From Spirochaetaceae bacterium (GTDB lineage: Bacteria; Spirochaetota; Spirochaetia; SZUA-6; Bin103): a stretch of DNA of 64,000 bases. Shown here one piece after another: positions 16,974 to 26,672 of this stretch. Location: the NCBI GenBank assembly GCA_028820215.1, contig JAPPKD010000263.1, positions 8,228-72,227 of the forward strand, read 5' to 3'. Numbering within the stretch: the stretch's first letter is position 1; each line of letters opens with the position of its first letter. Both the position numbers and the translations under genes were made by a program. Under the pieces are notes generated by a model that saw nothing but the letters and a program-made list of their open reading frames with translations, was not told the origin of the DNA and made no database searches.

Positions 16974-17025
16974 GGCAAGCCGGTCACTCCCCGCGAGCGG
17001 GCCAAACGGGACATCCAGGACGCTT
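16974..17025 (+). pseudogene. ParE-type toxin start fragment
   Basis: In the frame beginning just after the ParD-like stop, about 17 codons read GKPVTPRERAKRDIQDA, resembling the first helix of ParE toxins (charged R-A-x-x-D-I motif after a short beta strand). Similarity ends at about 17025, exactly where the aminotransferase stop on the opposite strand begins, so the rest was lost. Short length makes this tentative; the ParD-like frame next to it is the main support. Confidence 0.4.
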
Positions 17026-18354
17026 CTACAGGTCGGCGACCTCTTCAATGGTTTCGGCGACCAGGGCGAACAGGTCGTCGATCTGGGACGGCGTGATGGG
17101 CAGCGGCGGCGCCAGGGCGATGGTGTCGCCGGTGACGCGGATGAACGCCCCCTTCTGGAATGCCTTGTGCAGGGCGGTCATGCCGCGCGCGGCCGGCTTG
17201 CCCGGGACCGGAGCCAGCTCGATCGCCGCGGTCAGTCCGATGTTGCGAATGTCGATCACGTGCGGCAGCCCGCGCAGGGCGTGCGCGGCGTTCTCCCAGT
17301 GCTCGGCGAGATCGGCCGCACGCGTCAGCAGATTGTCGCTCTCGTAGACCCTGAGGGTGGCGCGCGCCGCCGCGCAGGCCAGCGGATGCCCGGAGTAGGT
17401 GTAGCCGTGGGTGAACTCGATCGCGCCCTCCGGTCCCGACATGAACGTGTCGTAGATCTCCTCCCGGACTGCCACCGCTCCCATCGGCACGGTGGCGTTG
17501 GTCAAACCCTTCGCCAGCGTGACCATGTCGGGCAGCAGGTCGAAGCGCGTGGCCGCAAACGGTGAGCCCAGCCGCCCGAAGCCGGTGATCACCTCGTCGA
17601 AGATCAACAGGATGCCGTGCGCGGCGGTGATCTCCCGCAGCCGTTCCAGGTAGCCGACCGGCGGCACCAGCACGCCCGTCGAGCCGGACATGGGCTCGAC
17701 GATCACCGCGGCGATGGTCTCCGCGCCGTGCAGGGCGATCAGGTCGAGCAGCGCGTCGGCGCGCTCTGCCCCGTGCGCGGGCTGCCCGCGGCTGAATGCG
17801 TTGCGCTCCGGGTCGTGGGTGTGCGGCAGGTGATCGACGCCGGGAAGCAGCACCCCGTACGGCGTGCGGTTGGGGCCCATGCCGCCCACGGAGATCCCCC
17901 CGAAGCCCACCCCGTGGTAGGCGCGCTCGCGGCCGATCAGGCGGGTGCGGGCGCCCTCACCGCGCCGCCGGTGGAAGGCGAGCGCGATCTTCAGCGCGGT
18001 GTCCACAGCCTCGGACCCGGAGTTGACGAAGAACGGGTGGCCGAGGTCGCCCGGCAGGATCGCCTGCAGCTCGCCGGCCAGCTCGAACGCCGCCGGATGG
18101 CCCATCTGGAAGGAGGTCGCGTAGTCCATCTCCGCGACCTGGCGCTGCACGGCCTCCACGATCTCCGGCCTGCCGTGGCCGGCGTTCACGCACCACATGC
18201 CGGCGATCCCGTCGATGAGCCGGCGGCCGTCGCGGGAGCGGTAGTAGATGCCCTCGGCGGACTCCACCAGCCGCGGGGCGCTCTTGAATTGCCGGTTCGC
18301 CGTGAACGGCATCCAGTAGGTTTGCAGGTCCAGGTCGCTCGTCTTCGTTGACAC
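17026..18354 (-). CDS. Class III (omega-amino acid) aminotransferase
   Basis: 442 aa PLP enzyme of the beta-alanine:pyruvate/omega-amino acid transaminase type. Visible: YWMPFTANRQF near the N-terminus, NSGSEAVDTALK (cofactor phosphate loop), VIVEPMSGSTGV, IFDEVITGFGR (Asp binding pyridine N) and TLAKGLTN with catalytic Lys282. GTG start at 18354 has GGAGGG 5 nt upstream. Members transaminate beta-alanine, putrescine/GABA-like or taurine-like amines; the polyamine genes at the left edge make putrescine-derived amines plausible. Divergent from the CocE gene, with a 70-bp shared promoter region. Confidence 0.87.
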   Translation of the reverse strand: MSTKTSDLDLQTYWMPFTANRQFKSAPRLVESAEGIYYRSRDGRRLIDGIAGMWCVNAGHGRPEIVEAVQRQVAEMDYATSFQMGHPAAFELAGELQAILPGDLGHPFFVNSGSEAVDTALKIALAFHRRRGEGARTRLIGRERAYHGVGFGGISVGGMGPNRTPYGVLLPGVDHLPHTHDPERNAFSRGQPAHGAERADALLDLIALHGAETIAAVIVEPMSGSTGVLVPPVGYLERLREITAAHGILLIFDEVITGFGRLGSPFAATRFDLLPDMVTLAKGLTNATVPMGAVAVREEIYDTFMSGPEGAIEFTHGYTYSGHPLACAAARATLRVYESDNLLTRAADLAEHWENAAHALRGLPHVIDIRNIGLTAAIELAPVPGKPAARGMTALHKAFQKGAFIRVTGDTIALAPPLPITPSQIDDLFALVAETIEEVADL

Positions 18355-18424
18355 CAGTTCCCTCCGATCGGAGAATCGTCAACGGACCGTACCGCCCCGC
18401 GGGCTCGCGCTCAAGCACTCAACC

Positions 18425-20323
18425 ATGCCAGTCGAACCACCCCCGTACGGAGTCGTCAACGCCCGCGACTGCGGCATGACCGCGCGCGACGGCGTGCGGC
18501 TGGCCACCGACGTCTGGCGGCCGGCCCGCGACGGCGAGCCACTGCCGGGCCCGTTCCCGGCGATCCTGTTGCGCACCCCCTACAACCGCGCGCGCCCCAC
18601 CCACCAGGAGATGTGCGAGTTCCTGGCCGGCCACGGCTACCTGGCGGCGATCCAGGACTGCCGCGGGCGCTATGCCTCGGAAGGCGAGTTCGTGCTGCTC
18701 GCCAACGAGGGCCCCGACGGCTACGACGCGATCGAGTGGCTGGCGGCGCTGCCGTACTGCGACGGCAACGTCGGCACCTACGGCACCTCCTACCTGGCGT
18801 GGGTCCAGAACGCCGCGGCGATCGAGCGGCCGCCGCACCTGAAGGCGATGTGGGTCAACCAGGGAGGCGCCAACGGCAACACCGCGACCCTGCGCCACAA
18901 CGGCGCGCTGGAGCTGCGCTGGCTCACCTGGGCGGTGACCTTCGGCACGGTGTCGCGCGAGGCGCTGCACGACCCGGAGTTGCAGGCGAGTCTCACCCGC
19001 GCCGGCGAGCGGATGTACGAATGGCTGAGGCGCCTGCCGTGGAGCGGCGACGACTCTCCGCTGGCCGGCCTGCCGGGCTACGAGCGCTGTGCGCGCGACC
19101 TGTACGAGCACGGCGACGCGGACGAGTTCTGGCAGCAGCCCGGCCTCAACTTCGCCGCCCACTACGACCGCACGGCCAACGTGCCGACCATGTACGCCGG
19201 CTCCTGGTACGACTCCTACACGCGCGCCACGGTCGAGAACTACCAGGCGCTGAGCGCACGGCTGGCCAACCAGTCGCTGCTGATGGGAGCGTGGGTGCAC
19301 GGCGACTCGACCATGGACACTTGCGTGGCCGGCGACGTGGACCTGGGGCCGGGCATGCCGGTCGCGGGCAATCTGGCGGCCGATTTCCGGCACCTGGTAA
19401 AGGGCTGGTTCGACCATCACCTGCGCGGAGAGGCAAACGGCGTCGAAGCCGAGCCGCCGGTGCGCCTGTTCGTGATGGGCGGCGGCACCGGCGGATGCAC
19501 CGCCGAGGGGCGGCTCGAGCACGGCGGGCGCTGGCGCACCGAGAACGAGTGGCCGCTGGCCCGTGCCGTCCCGACGACGCTCTACCTGGCGGCGGACGGT
19601 GGCCTGACCGCGGACCCGCCGGCCGCGGCCGCCGAGCTGACGGCCCGCTTCGATCCTGACGACCCGCTGCCGAGCATCTCCGCCAACACGTCCTCGCTGA
19701 ACGAGATCCTGCCCTCACCGCCGCGCTTCACGCCGGAGGCGCCGAACGCCATGACGCGGGTGATGATCGTGCAGGGCGGCGCCGACCAGCGCACGCGGCC
19801 GGACGTGCACGGCTGCGAGCCGCCGTTCATGCCGCTGGAGTCCCGGCAGGACGTGCTGCTGTTCGCGACCGAGCCGCTGAGCGAGCCGCTGGAGGTGACC
19901 GGACCGATCTCCGTGACCATCCACCTCTCCTCCGACGCGCCGGACACCGACCTGTTCGCGATGCTGCAGGACTACTACCCGCCCAGCGCCGCGTGGCCCG
20001 ACGGCTACCGGCTGAACGTGGCCGACGGCATCATGCGCGTGCGCTACCGCGACGGTATGGACCGGCCGCGGCCCTTGGAGCCCGGCCGGGTGTACCCGAT
20101 CACCTTCCCGCTGTACCCCACCAGCAACCTGTTCGCCGCCGGCCACCGGCTGCGGCTGCTGGTCAGCTTCTCGTCGTTCCCGCGCTTCGACGTCAACCCC
20201 AACACCGGCGAGCCGATGGGCCGCCACACGCGCACGCGGGTGGCCACCAACACCATCCACCTGTCGCCGGAGCATCCGTCGTCGATCGAGTTGCCGGTCG
20301 TGGGAGAAGGAGGCCGCGCATGA
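18425..20323 (+). CDS. CocE/NonD-family hydrolase (X-Pro dipeptidyl-peptidase-like)
   Basis: 632 aa. N-terminal alpha/beta-hydrolase domain with MTARDGVRLATDVWRP, LLRTPYNR, QDCRGRYASEGEF and nucleophile GTYGTSYLAW (Ser about residue 122). A C-terminal jelly-roll (about 430-632) has LLFATEPLSEPLEVTGPI and YPTSNLFAAGHRLRLLVSFSSFPRFDVNPNTGE. Cocaine-esterase-type enzymes hydrolyse esters, beta-lactam acyl groups or Pro-peptides. No signal peptide. First gene of a plus-strand run with Gfo/Idh, a duplicated-domain protein and TauE/SafE; its TGA overlaps the next ATG. Confidence 0.87.
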   Translation: MPVEPPPYGVVNARDCGMTARDGVRLATDVWRPARDGEPLPGPFPAILLRTPYNRARPTHQEMCEFLAGHGYLAAIQDCRGRYASEGEFVLLANEGPDGYDAIEWLAALPYCDGNVGTYGTSYLAWVQNAAAIERPPHLKAMWVNQGGANGNTATLRHNGALELRWLTWAVTFGTVSREALHDPELQASLTRAGERMYEWLRRLPWSGDDSPLAGLPGYERCARDLYEHGDADEFWQQPGLNFAAHYDRTANVPTMYAGSWYDSYTRATVENYQALSARLANQSLLMGAWVHGDSTMDTCVAGDVDLGPGMPVAGNLAADFRHLVKGWFDHHLRGEANGVEAEPPVRLFVMGGGTGGCTAEGRLEHGGRWRTENEWPLARAVPTTLYLAADGGLTADPPAAAAELTARFDPDDPLPSISANTSSLNEILPSPPRFTPEAPNAMTRVMIVQGGADQRTRPDVHGCEPPFMPLESRQDVLLFATEPLSEPLEVTGPISVTIHLSSDAPDTDLFAMLQDYYPPSAAWPDGYRLNVADGIMRVRYRDGMDRPRPLEPGRVYPITFPLYPTSNLFAAGHRLRLLVSFSSFPRFDVNPNTGEPMGRHTRTRVATNTIHLSPEHPSSIELPVVGEGGRA

Positions 20324-21492
20324 GCCTGCGCGTCGGACTGGTCGGCTCGCGCTTCGCCGCCAATTTCCACGCCGAGTGCTACCGCGGCCTGGGTGAAGGA
20401 GCCGTGACCCTTGCGGGGATCTACTCGCCTACCCCCGAGCGCCGCGACGAGTTCGCCGGACGGCACGGCGTGACCGCCTGCGCCTCGCTCGATCAGCTCC
20501 TGGAAACCTGCGACGTGATCGACGTCTGCGCGCCACCGTACTCGCACGAGCCGTGCGTGCTCGCCGCAGCGGCCGCGGGCAAGCACGTGATCGTTGAGAA
20601 GCCGTTCACCGGCGCCTTCGGGCCGGCGGACGATCCCGGCTGGCGCGGCGACCTCGCCTCCAAGGGAGGGATGCTCGAGGAGGCGATGGCCAGCGCATCG
20701 CGCATGCGCGACGCGGTCGAGCGGGCCGGCGTCACGCTGTGCTACGCCGAGAACTGGGTCTACGCCCCGTCCGTACAGAAAGAGGTGGAGGTCATCGTCA
20801 AGACGCCGGCGCGCATCGTGTGTATCCTGGGCGAGGTGCCCCACTCCGGCTCGCACTCGCGGGTCTACGGCATCTGGCCCAAGCCGGGCGGCGGCTCGCT
20901 GGTCGGCAAGGGGTGCCACCCGCTCACCGCCGCGCTCTACCTGAAGCGCGTGCAGGGGCAGGCCACCGACGGCGCCCCGGTGCGGCCGCGTGCGGTCAGC
21001 GCCCGCGTGCACCGGCTGACCGGCGCGGCCGGCTTCCGCGACCTGGGCTGGCTGCGCACCGACTACCACGACGTGGAGGACTACTGCCAGGTGCACGTGG
21101 TCTTCGACGACGGCACCGTCGCCGACATCCACTCCACGGAGATCGTCATGGGCGGGGTGCACAACTGGCTGGAGGTGTACGCGAACAACCACCGCATGCG
21201 CTGCAACATCAACCCGACCGACACCAACCTCCTCTACAACCCGGAGGAACGGCAGCTCGACGACGTGTACGTGGTGGAGAAGATCGGCACCAAGCAGGGT
21301 TGGTCGTTCCCGGCCCCGGACGAGGACTGGGCCACCGGCTACCTTCAGGAGCTGGCCGACTTCCTGGGCGCGATCCGCGACGGGCGCCCGCCCGAGAGCG
21401 GCCTGCCGCTGGCGATCGACACCACCGCCGTCCTGTACGCCGCCTACCTGTCGGCAGAGCGGGGCGGCCAGGAAGTGGAAGTCCCGCGATGA
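20320..21492 (+). CDS. Gfo/Idh/MocA-family oxidoreductase
   Basis: 390 aa. Rossmann start RVGLVGSRFAANFHAECY, EKPFTGAFGP (conserved EKP), and GKGCHPLTAALYLKR in the C-terminal sheet domain. ATG at 20320 is preceded by AAGGAGG at 6-nt spacing and overlaps the CocE stop; the stop overlaps the next ATG (ATGA). Longer than the paralogue at 12963 and only distantly similar. Probably acts on the product of the CocE-type hydrolase, but the substrate cannot be named. Confidence 0.86.
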   Translation: MSLRVGLVGSRFAANFHAECYRGLGEGAVTLAGIYSPTPERRDEFAGRHGVTACASLDQLLETCDVIDVCAPPYSHEPCVLAAAAAGKHVIVEKPFTGAFGPADDPGWRGDLASKGGMLEEAMASASRMRDAVERAGVTLCYAENWVYAPSVQKEVEVIVKTPARIVCILGEVPHSGSHSRVYGIWPKPGGGSLVGKGCHPLTAALYLKRVQGQATDGAPVRPRAVSARVHRLTGAAGFRDLGWLRTDYHDVEDYCQVHVVFDDGTVADIHSTEIVMGGVHNWLEVYANNHRMRCNINPTDTNLLYNPEERQLDDVYVVEKIGTKQGWSFPAPDEDWATGYLQELADFLGAIRDGRPPESGLPLAIDTTAVLYAAYLSAERGGQEVEVPR

Positions 21493-22253
21493 GTCAGGCG
21501 TTGACGAAGGAGGCAGGCGAGGTGTCCGCCGAGCTTCAGGTGAGCCGCGACCGTGTGATGGTCCTGGTCAAGACCGGCCGCCTGGCGAGCTGGCACCGGC
21601 TCACTGAAGACGGGCGCCGCTCGGCGGAACAGGAGCACGTCGACCTGATGCTGTCGGTCGCCGCCCGCCACCGCATGCGGCGCCTGGAGGGCTTCCGGCT
21701 GATCGGGCAGCAGGGGCGCTGGCAGCGGTTCTGGCTGATCGAGTTTCCGACCTTCGCCGGCGCCGAGGAGTGGATCGAGGCGGAGATGGCGCCACCTTAC
21801 GGCCGGGACGGCTTCTACGAGTACCACCTCGCCCGGCCGCTGGCGCCCGCTCACTTCGACGCCTGGCTGCCCGGACCGCCGCGGGTGATCGTTCCGCAGG
21901 AAGCCGATCCGGCCGTGATCCCGGTGCTCCGCGCCGACCAATCCAGCGTGGTGGTGCTGCAGTTCTCCCGTTCCGAGGGCGCCGACGGCCGCGCCGATGC
22001 GGAGCGGTCCGAGGGCCTGCGGCGGGTTGCCCGCGAGCACGGGATGCTGCGGCTGGAGTGCTTCCAGCTCATCGACCCCGTCCCGGCGTGGCACCGCGCC
22101 TGGATCTGCGAGTTCCCGGACCTTGCCGGCGCCGAGGCGTGGATCGAGGCGGAGGCGGAGCCTGAGCGCGCGGCGCGCGCCGGGCGCATCTCCTTCCTGT
22201 CGCGCCGCTGGTCACCCGAGTACACCGCCGCTTGGTGCCGGGCCGAAGGCTGA
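21489..22253 (+). CDS. Protein with duplicated dimeric alpha/beta-barrel-like domain
   Basis: 254 aa, no signal or membrane segment. Two about 100-residue repeats align without gaps over a long core: RLEGFRLIG...WQRFWLIEFPTFAGAEEWIEAE (first) and RLECFQLID...WHRAWICEFPDLAGAEAWIEAE (second). The pattern (strand, aromatic, FP-x-x-AGAE-x-WIEAE) resembles ferredoxin-like dimeric barrels where two modules make a pseudo-dimer. Coupled by ATGA to the Gfo/Idh gene, so it probably serves the same pathway, perhaps as a small-molecule-modifying or binding protein. Family not identified. Confidence 0.7.
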   Translation: MSQALTKEAGEVSAELQVSRDRVMVLVKTGRLASWHRLTEDGRRSAEQEHVDLMLSVAARHRMRRLEGFRLIGQQGRWQRFWLIEFPTFAGAEEWIEAEMAPPYGRDGFYEYHLARPLAPAHFDAWLPGPPRVIVPQEADPAVIPVLRADQSSVVVLQFSRSEGADGRADAERSEGLRRVAREHGMLRLECFQLIDPVPAWHRAWICEFPDLAGAEAWIEAEAEPERAARAGRISFLSRRWSPEYTAAWCRAEG

Positions 22254-22306
22254 GGGCCGAAGGCCGAGGCCCGACGGCGTGAGCGCCTCGACCTGACCGG
22301 ACGTCC

Positions 22307-23068
22307 ATGCTGCTCGGACAGCCGTTGCCCATCGTGGCGGCGGCCGCGGCGATCGTCGCCGCCTCCTCGGCGCTGCAGGCGACTGTCGGCTTCGGCCTGG
22401 CGCTGCTGGCGATCCCGCTGCTGCACCTGAGCGGCTTCCCGCCCGAGCAGGCGATCGCCATCTCCAGCTCGGCAATGATGGTGCAGATGGCCAACGGCGT
22501 GCTGAGGCTGCGCGCTTCCGTAGAGGCGCGCGAGCTCCTGTGGCCGCTGGCGATCACCATGCCGGCCATGCTGGTCGGCGTGCTGGGCCTGCGGGCGGTG
22601 GTCGCCGTGAATCCCGACCTGGCCCGGCAGGCCGCCGGCGCCGTGGTGCTCGGCGCCCTGGTGGTGCTGCGGGTGGTGCGGCCGGCCCCGCGCGCGCGGG
22701 TGGCGTGGCCATGGACGGCGCTGGCGATGAGCACCTCCGGGCTGCTGGGCGGGTCCACCGGCATGGGCGGTGCGCCGCTGGCCCTCTGGTCCTACGCGCA
22801 CGAGTGGCCGGCGGATCGGATCCGCGCCACCATCTGGGCGATCGCCCTGCCGGCCACGGGCACGCTGCTGGCCCTTCTGGCGGTCGCGTTCGGGGCGAGC
22901 GCGGTGCGCGCGCTGGCGCTGGCCGCGCTGCTCGCGCCGTTCGCCCTGGCCGGCTCGAACGCCGGCTTGGCGCTGGCGCGCAGGCTGTCGGTCGAGCGGC
23001 TGCGCACCGCCGCCACCGTAGTGCTGGCCGTGCTCGGCGTCAGCGCGATCGTCCGCCCGCTGTTGTAG
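22307..23068 (+). CDS. TauE/SafE-family membrane transporter
   Basis: 253-aa polytopic protein with about eight hydrophobic helices. Two halves contain ATVGFGLALLAIPLL and LLGGSTGMGGAPLALW, the repeated glycine-rich motif of the TauE/SafE (sulfite/organosulfonate exporter) family. ATG start at 22307, 53 bp after the preceding stop, so likely same transcript. Exports small sulfur anions or organic acids in characterised cases; here the exported compound may be a by-product of the CocE/Gfo operon. The last 29 bp overlap the convergent DUF488 gene. Confidence 0.83.
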   Translation: MLLGQPLPIVAAAAAIVAASSALQATVGFGLALLAIPLLHLSGFPPEQAIAISSSAMMVQMANGVLRLRASVEARELLWPLAITMPAMLVGVLGLRAVVAVNPDLARQAAGAVVLGALVVLRVVRPAPRARVAWPWTALAMSTSGLLGGSTGMGGAPLALWSYAHEWPADRIRATIWAIALPATGTLLALLAVAFGASAVRALALAALLAPFALAGSNAGLALARRLSVERLRTAATVVLAVLGVSAIVRPLL

Positions 23069-23663
23069 TAGACGCCCCACGCCTGACGTAGGCCACGCGC
23101 CGCGCCTGAAGCGCGATCGCGTCCGCGACCAGCTCCTCGCGCCTCCGAAACAGATCGCAGTCCTGATTCAGGTCGAACGCCGCCAGCAACCGGTCCATCG
23201 TCCTGCCGTGAGTCTCCAGCGCTCCATCCGCGAGGATGTGCTCGACCGCGACGCCCGCAGCGTCGAGCGCCCGCGCCACCAGAAGCGTCCGATGGCAGTC
23301 CAGCGGTTCCTTCTCCGCGCACATAATCGCCATACGGTACCTGGAGGCTGCATCGATGACGCGGGCGACTCCGTCACGAAAACCACGCGTCGCGGCGACC
23401 CGTTCATAGTCGACACGCCCTCTCTCGTAACAGGCGAGATCATCGGGGCGACCGCCGAGTTCACGCCCGAAGAACGCATAACGAATGCCGCGCGCATCGA
23501 GCGACGCTTCCAGCGCCTTTCGGTTGAAATGCGGTCGGAAGCGGCTATACGGCGCGGACCTCACGTCGGCCACGGCGGTGACCCGATGCCTGGCCAACAG
23601 CCCCAAAAACCGCTCCAGCGTGTGATTGGAGTGGCCGACGGTGACGATCCCGGCTTCCGTCAC
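23040..23663 (-). CDS. DUF488 domain protein
   Basis: 207 aa from GTG 23663, chosen because the family's conserved start IVTVGHSNHTLERFL follows directly; an upstream TTG/CTG-type extension to 23804 would add 47 non-conserved residues. Family signatures: DVRSAPYSRFRPHFN, YAFFGRELGGRP and MCAEKEPLDCHR with conserved Cys residues. DUF488 proteins are widespread and of unknown biochemical role (nucleic-acid related functions have been suggested). Overlaps the convergent TauE/SafE gene by 29 bp. Confidence 0.82.
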   Translation of the reverse strand: MTEAGIVTVGHSNHTLERFLGLLARHRVTAVADVRSAPYSRFRPHFNRKALEASLDARGIRYAFFGRELGGRPDDLACYERGRVDYERVAATRGFRDGVARVIDAASRYRMAIMCAEKEPLDCHRTLLVARALDAAGVAVEHILADGALETHGRTMDRLLAAFDLNQDCDLFRRREELVADAIALQARRVAYVRRGASTTTAGGRSR

Positions 23664-23961
23664 GTGAGCCCGCCCCCAATCGATGATCGCGGCGACCAGC
23701 TTGCGGCGGATCCGCTTGGGGTCGGTCCTCCCGCCGGCGTAGCTGACCGCCTGTACAGAGGCATGCGGAAGCCATCGCTGCGGTTCCTCCGTGCAGAGCA
23801 GCACTCCGGCAAGCGTCAGCCGCGCGCTCCCGTCCGCGGATAGTCGGCGTCAGGTCCGCTGTCGGCTCACCCATGGCTCTCCGTCCCTTGTCCGCCACCC
23901 GATGATAGAGCGGAAACGGCCTGTATCGTCAGATGCCGTGTGCCCGTCCTCTGCAGTCCCG

Positions 23962-23981
23962 GCGTATCATCGCTGATACGC
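23962..23981. promoter_or_regulatory. 8-bp perfect hairpin in a gene-free stretch
   Basis: GCGTATCA-TCGC-TGATACGC is a perfect stem with a UNCG-like tetraloop (TCGC). It lies between the DUF488 start and the secreted-protein gene at 24093, about 110 nt upstream of the latter. The 23664-24052 stretch holds no convincing gene or RNA besides this. Could be an operator dyad or the tail of a short transcript. Confidence 0.35.
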
Positions 23982-24052
23982 GACGGATCGACCGGGATAC
24001 CATCTGTCGGGTGAACGGTGGCGGAGCGTGCCGTATCGCGCACCCTGCCGTG

Positions 24053-24068
24053 TGGCATGGTTCTCGCT
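24053..24068 (+). promoter_or_regulatory. Possible sigma-54 (-24/-12) promoter
   Basis: TGGCATGGTTCTCGCT has the invariant GG (24054-24055) and GC (24066-24067) separated by exactly 10 nt and matches TGGCAC-N5-TTGC with two differences. Transcription would start near 24079, just before the SD (GGAGG, 24083-24087) and ATG 24093. An NtrC-type sigma-54 activator is encoded in the same operon (28299-29648). A single match of this kind can arise by chance. Confidence 0.4.
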
Positions 24069-24092
24069 TCCTGTTCCGTTACGGAGGTTCCC

Positions 24093-24953
24093 ATGCGCAC
24101 CACATTGCTGATCGCGGCGATCGGCGCCGCGCTCGTCACCGGCGCCGTCGCCGACGATGAGGTCTCGACCGTCGACATCCTGGCGGTGCTCGAGGAGATC
24201 AACCAGAAGCTGGATCGGGACGGACCGGTCACCTCTGTTGGAGCTCCGGATGCGGGGTTCGGCGGCGGCCCGTTCATGCCGCTGCGCTACGTGCCCGGCA
24301 TCTCCGACCTCAACGCCTACTTCACGACGCTGGGCTCCTACGGCGCGATGAGCGAGCTCTTCGTTCCGATCAAGGACGGCGGCGCCGGCACCTGGCGCTG
24401 GAGCATGGACGGGAGCCTGCAGATCGGGGCGGAGTACGGAGGGTTCGGACAGGACGTGCTGGGCTTCGCGAAGCACACCGACGACCCGCTCGGACCGCGC
24501 GACACCGTCGACGAGGACGGCGACGGGTACGACGACTACTACAGCTATGCCGGCTACGGGCAGGGCTACTTCGTCGGCATCGTGCAGTACAAGTGGCCTG
24601 TCGCTCCGGACCTCGCTTATCTTCAGGCCGGGATCAAGACCGGCATGGCCTTCGAGTCGGTCCGGTACGGCATGGACCGTCGCCAGGTGCTCACGGAGAC
24701 CTTGGGCATCACGTCCGGCAGCAACGCCTGGAGCCGGACCAGCCTGATCGGCGGCGTGTACGCCGGCGTGCAGATCCGCCTGGACGGAGACCTCAACGTC
24801 TTCAAGCTGGGGATCGAGGCCGGCGTGAACGGTCACTACGCCCTCGGCGAGTGGTCGCCCGCCACCGGCGTGCACAAGCGCACCCCCGCTCCCCCTGACG
24901 CCATGCAGGCGCACAACTTCTGGTTTGCGGTCGGCCCGCAGTTCCACTACTGA
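24093..24953 (+). CDS. Exported protein of unknown function
   Basis: 286 aa. Signal peptide MRTTLLIAAIGAALVTGAVA with cleavage before DDE. The mature part begins with a short amphipathic/coiled helix (VDILAVLEEINQKLDR), then Gly/Tyr-rich beta-type sequence ending in aromatic PQFHY, suggesting an outer-membrane or periplasmic beta-barrel-like protein. A DEDGDGYDDYY stretch (about 134-144) resembles a calcium loop. Start chosen for GGAGG at 5-nt spacing. First gene of the operon running to 31288; 7 bp before the ABC ATPase. No family recognised. Confidence 0.7.
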   Translation: MRTTLLIAAIGAALVTGAVADDEVSTVDILAVLEEINQKLDRDGPVTSVGAPDAGFGGGPFMPLRYVPGISDLNAYFTTLGSYGAMSELFVPIKDGGAGTWRWSMDGSLQIGAEYGGFGQDVLGFAKHTDDPLGPRDTVDEDGDGYDDYYSYAGYGQGYFVGIVQYKWPVAPDLAYLQAGIKTGMAFESVRYGMDRRQVLTETLGITSGSNAWSRTSLIGGVYAGVQIRLDGDLNVFKLGIEAGVNGHYALGEWSPATGVHKRTPAPPDAMQAHNFWFAVGPQFHY

Positions 24954-24960
24954 TCGGCCC

Positions 24961-25875
<915 letters not shown>

Positions 25876-25879
25876 TCCG

Positions 25880-26641
25880 ATGGCCCTGACGACGCACGTG
25901 CGCTCCTACCGCCGCCTCGCCTCGGTCCAGTTCAAGCGCTTCCTTCGTGAACCGATGGCGCTGTTCTTCACCGTGGCGTTCCCGGTGTTGCTGGTGCTGC
26001 TGTTCGGCTTCATCTGGGGGAACGAACCGGGCGGTCCGTTCACGCCTCCGGGATTCGGATACATCGACAGCTACGTGCCGGCGCTGGCCGCGATCGTGAT
26101 CGGCACGGTCGCCCTCATCACTCTCCCGATCACGACGGCGGCGGACCGGAAGCAGAAGCTGCTGAGGCGGTATCAGGTCACGCCCTTGCGGCCGCTGGTC
26201 TACTTCGCCGCCGACGTGAGCGTTCACTTCGGCAGCGCCCTGCTGGGAATGGGGCTGGTGATCATCCTGGCCAAACTGGTGTTCGGCCTGCGCTTCGGAG
26301 GGAACTGGGCTGCCGTGCTCGGTGGGTTCACGCTGAGCACGCTGGCGTTCGTGGCGGTGGGATACCTCCTTGCCAGCCTGGTACGGAGCGAACGCGTCGC
26401 TCAGGCGGTCGGGATGGCGATCTACTTTCCGCTGATGTTTCTCTCCGGCGCAGCCATGCCCCTTCAGACTATGCCCGGAAACGTTCGCGACGTTGCCCGC
26501 TGGCTGCCCCTGACTCACGTCGTGCACCTGCTGCAGGACCTGTGGTTCGGCGTCGGCTGGAATTGGCTGTCGGGCATGGTACTGCTGGCCATGCTGGTGG
26601 CCGGCACCGCGGCGTCGGCCGCACTGTTCCGCTGGGAGTAG
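25880..26641 (+). CDS. ABC-2 type permease
   Basis: 253 aa with six hydrophobic helices in the ABC-2 arrangement: an N-terminal cytoplasmic helix (FKRFLREPMALFFTVAFPVLLVLLFGF) and a C-terminal signature region (FPLMFLSGAAMPLQTMPGNVRDVARWLPLTHVVHLL). One permease plus one ATPase suggests a homodimeric exporter. Sits 4 bp after the ATPase stop and 31 bp before the DUF4390-like gene. Confidence 0.88.
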   Translation: MALTTHVRSYRRLASVQFKRFLREPMALFFTVAFPVLLVLLFGFIWGNEPGGPFTPPGFGYIDSYVPALAAIVIGTVALITLPITTAADRKQKLLRRYQVTPLRPLVYFAADVSVHFGSALLGMGLVIILAKLVFGLRFGGNWAAVLGGFTLSTLAFVAVGYLLASLVRSERVAQAVGMAIYFPLMFLSGAAMPLQTMPGNVRDVARWLPLTHVVHLLQDLWFGVGWNWLSGMVLLAMLVAGTAASAALFRWE

Positions 26642-26672
26642 CGATCTGGACCTGGGATCGCTGCTCGACGGG

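Noticed and set aside
23664..24052. Possible tRNA or small RNA in the gene-free stretch.
   Set aside because: No cloverleaf or CCA-type pattern; only one 8-bp hairpin and a promoter-like site were found.
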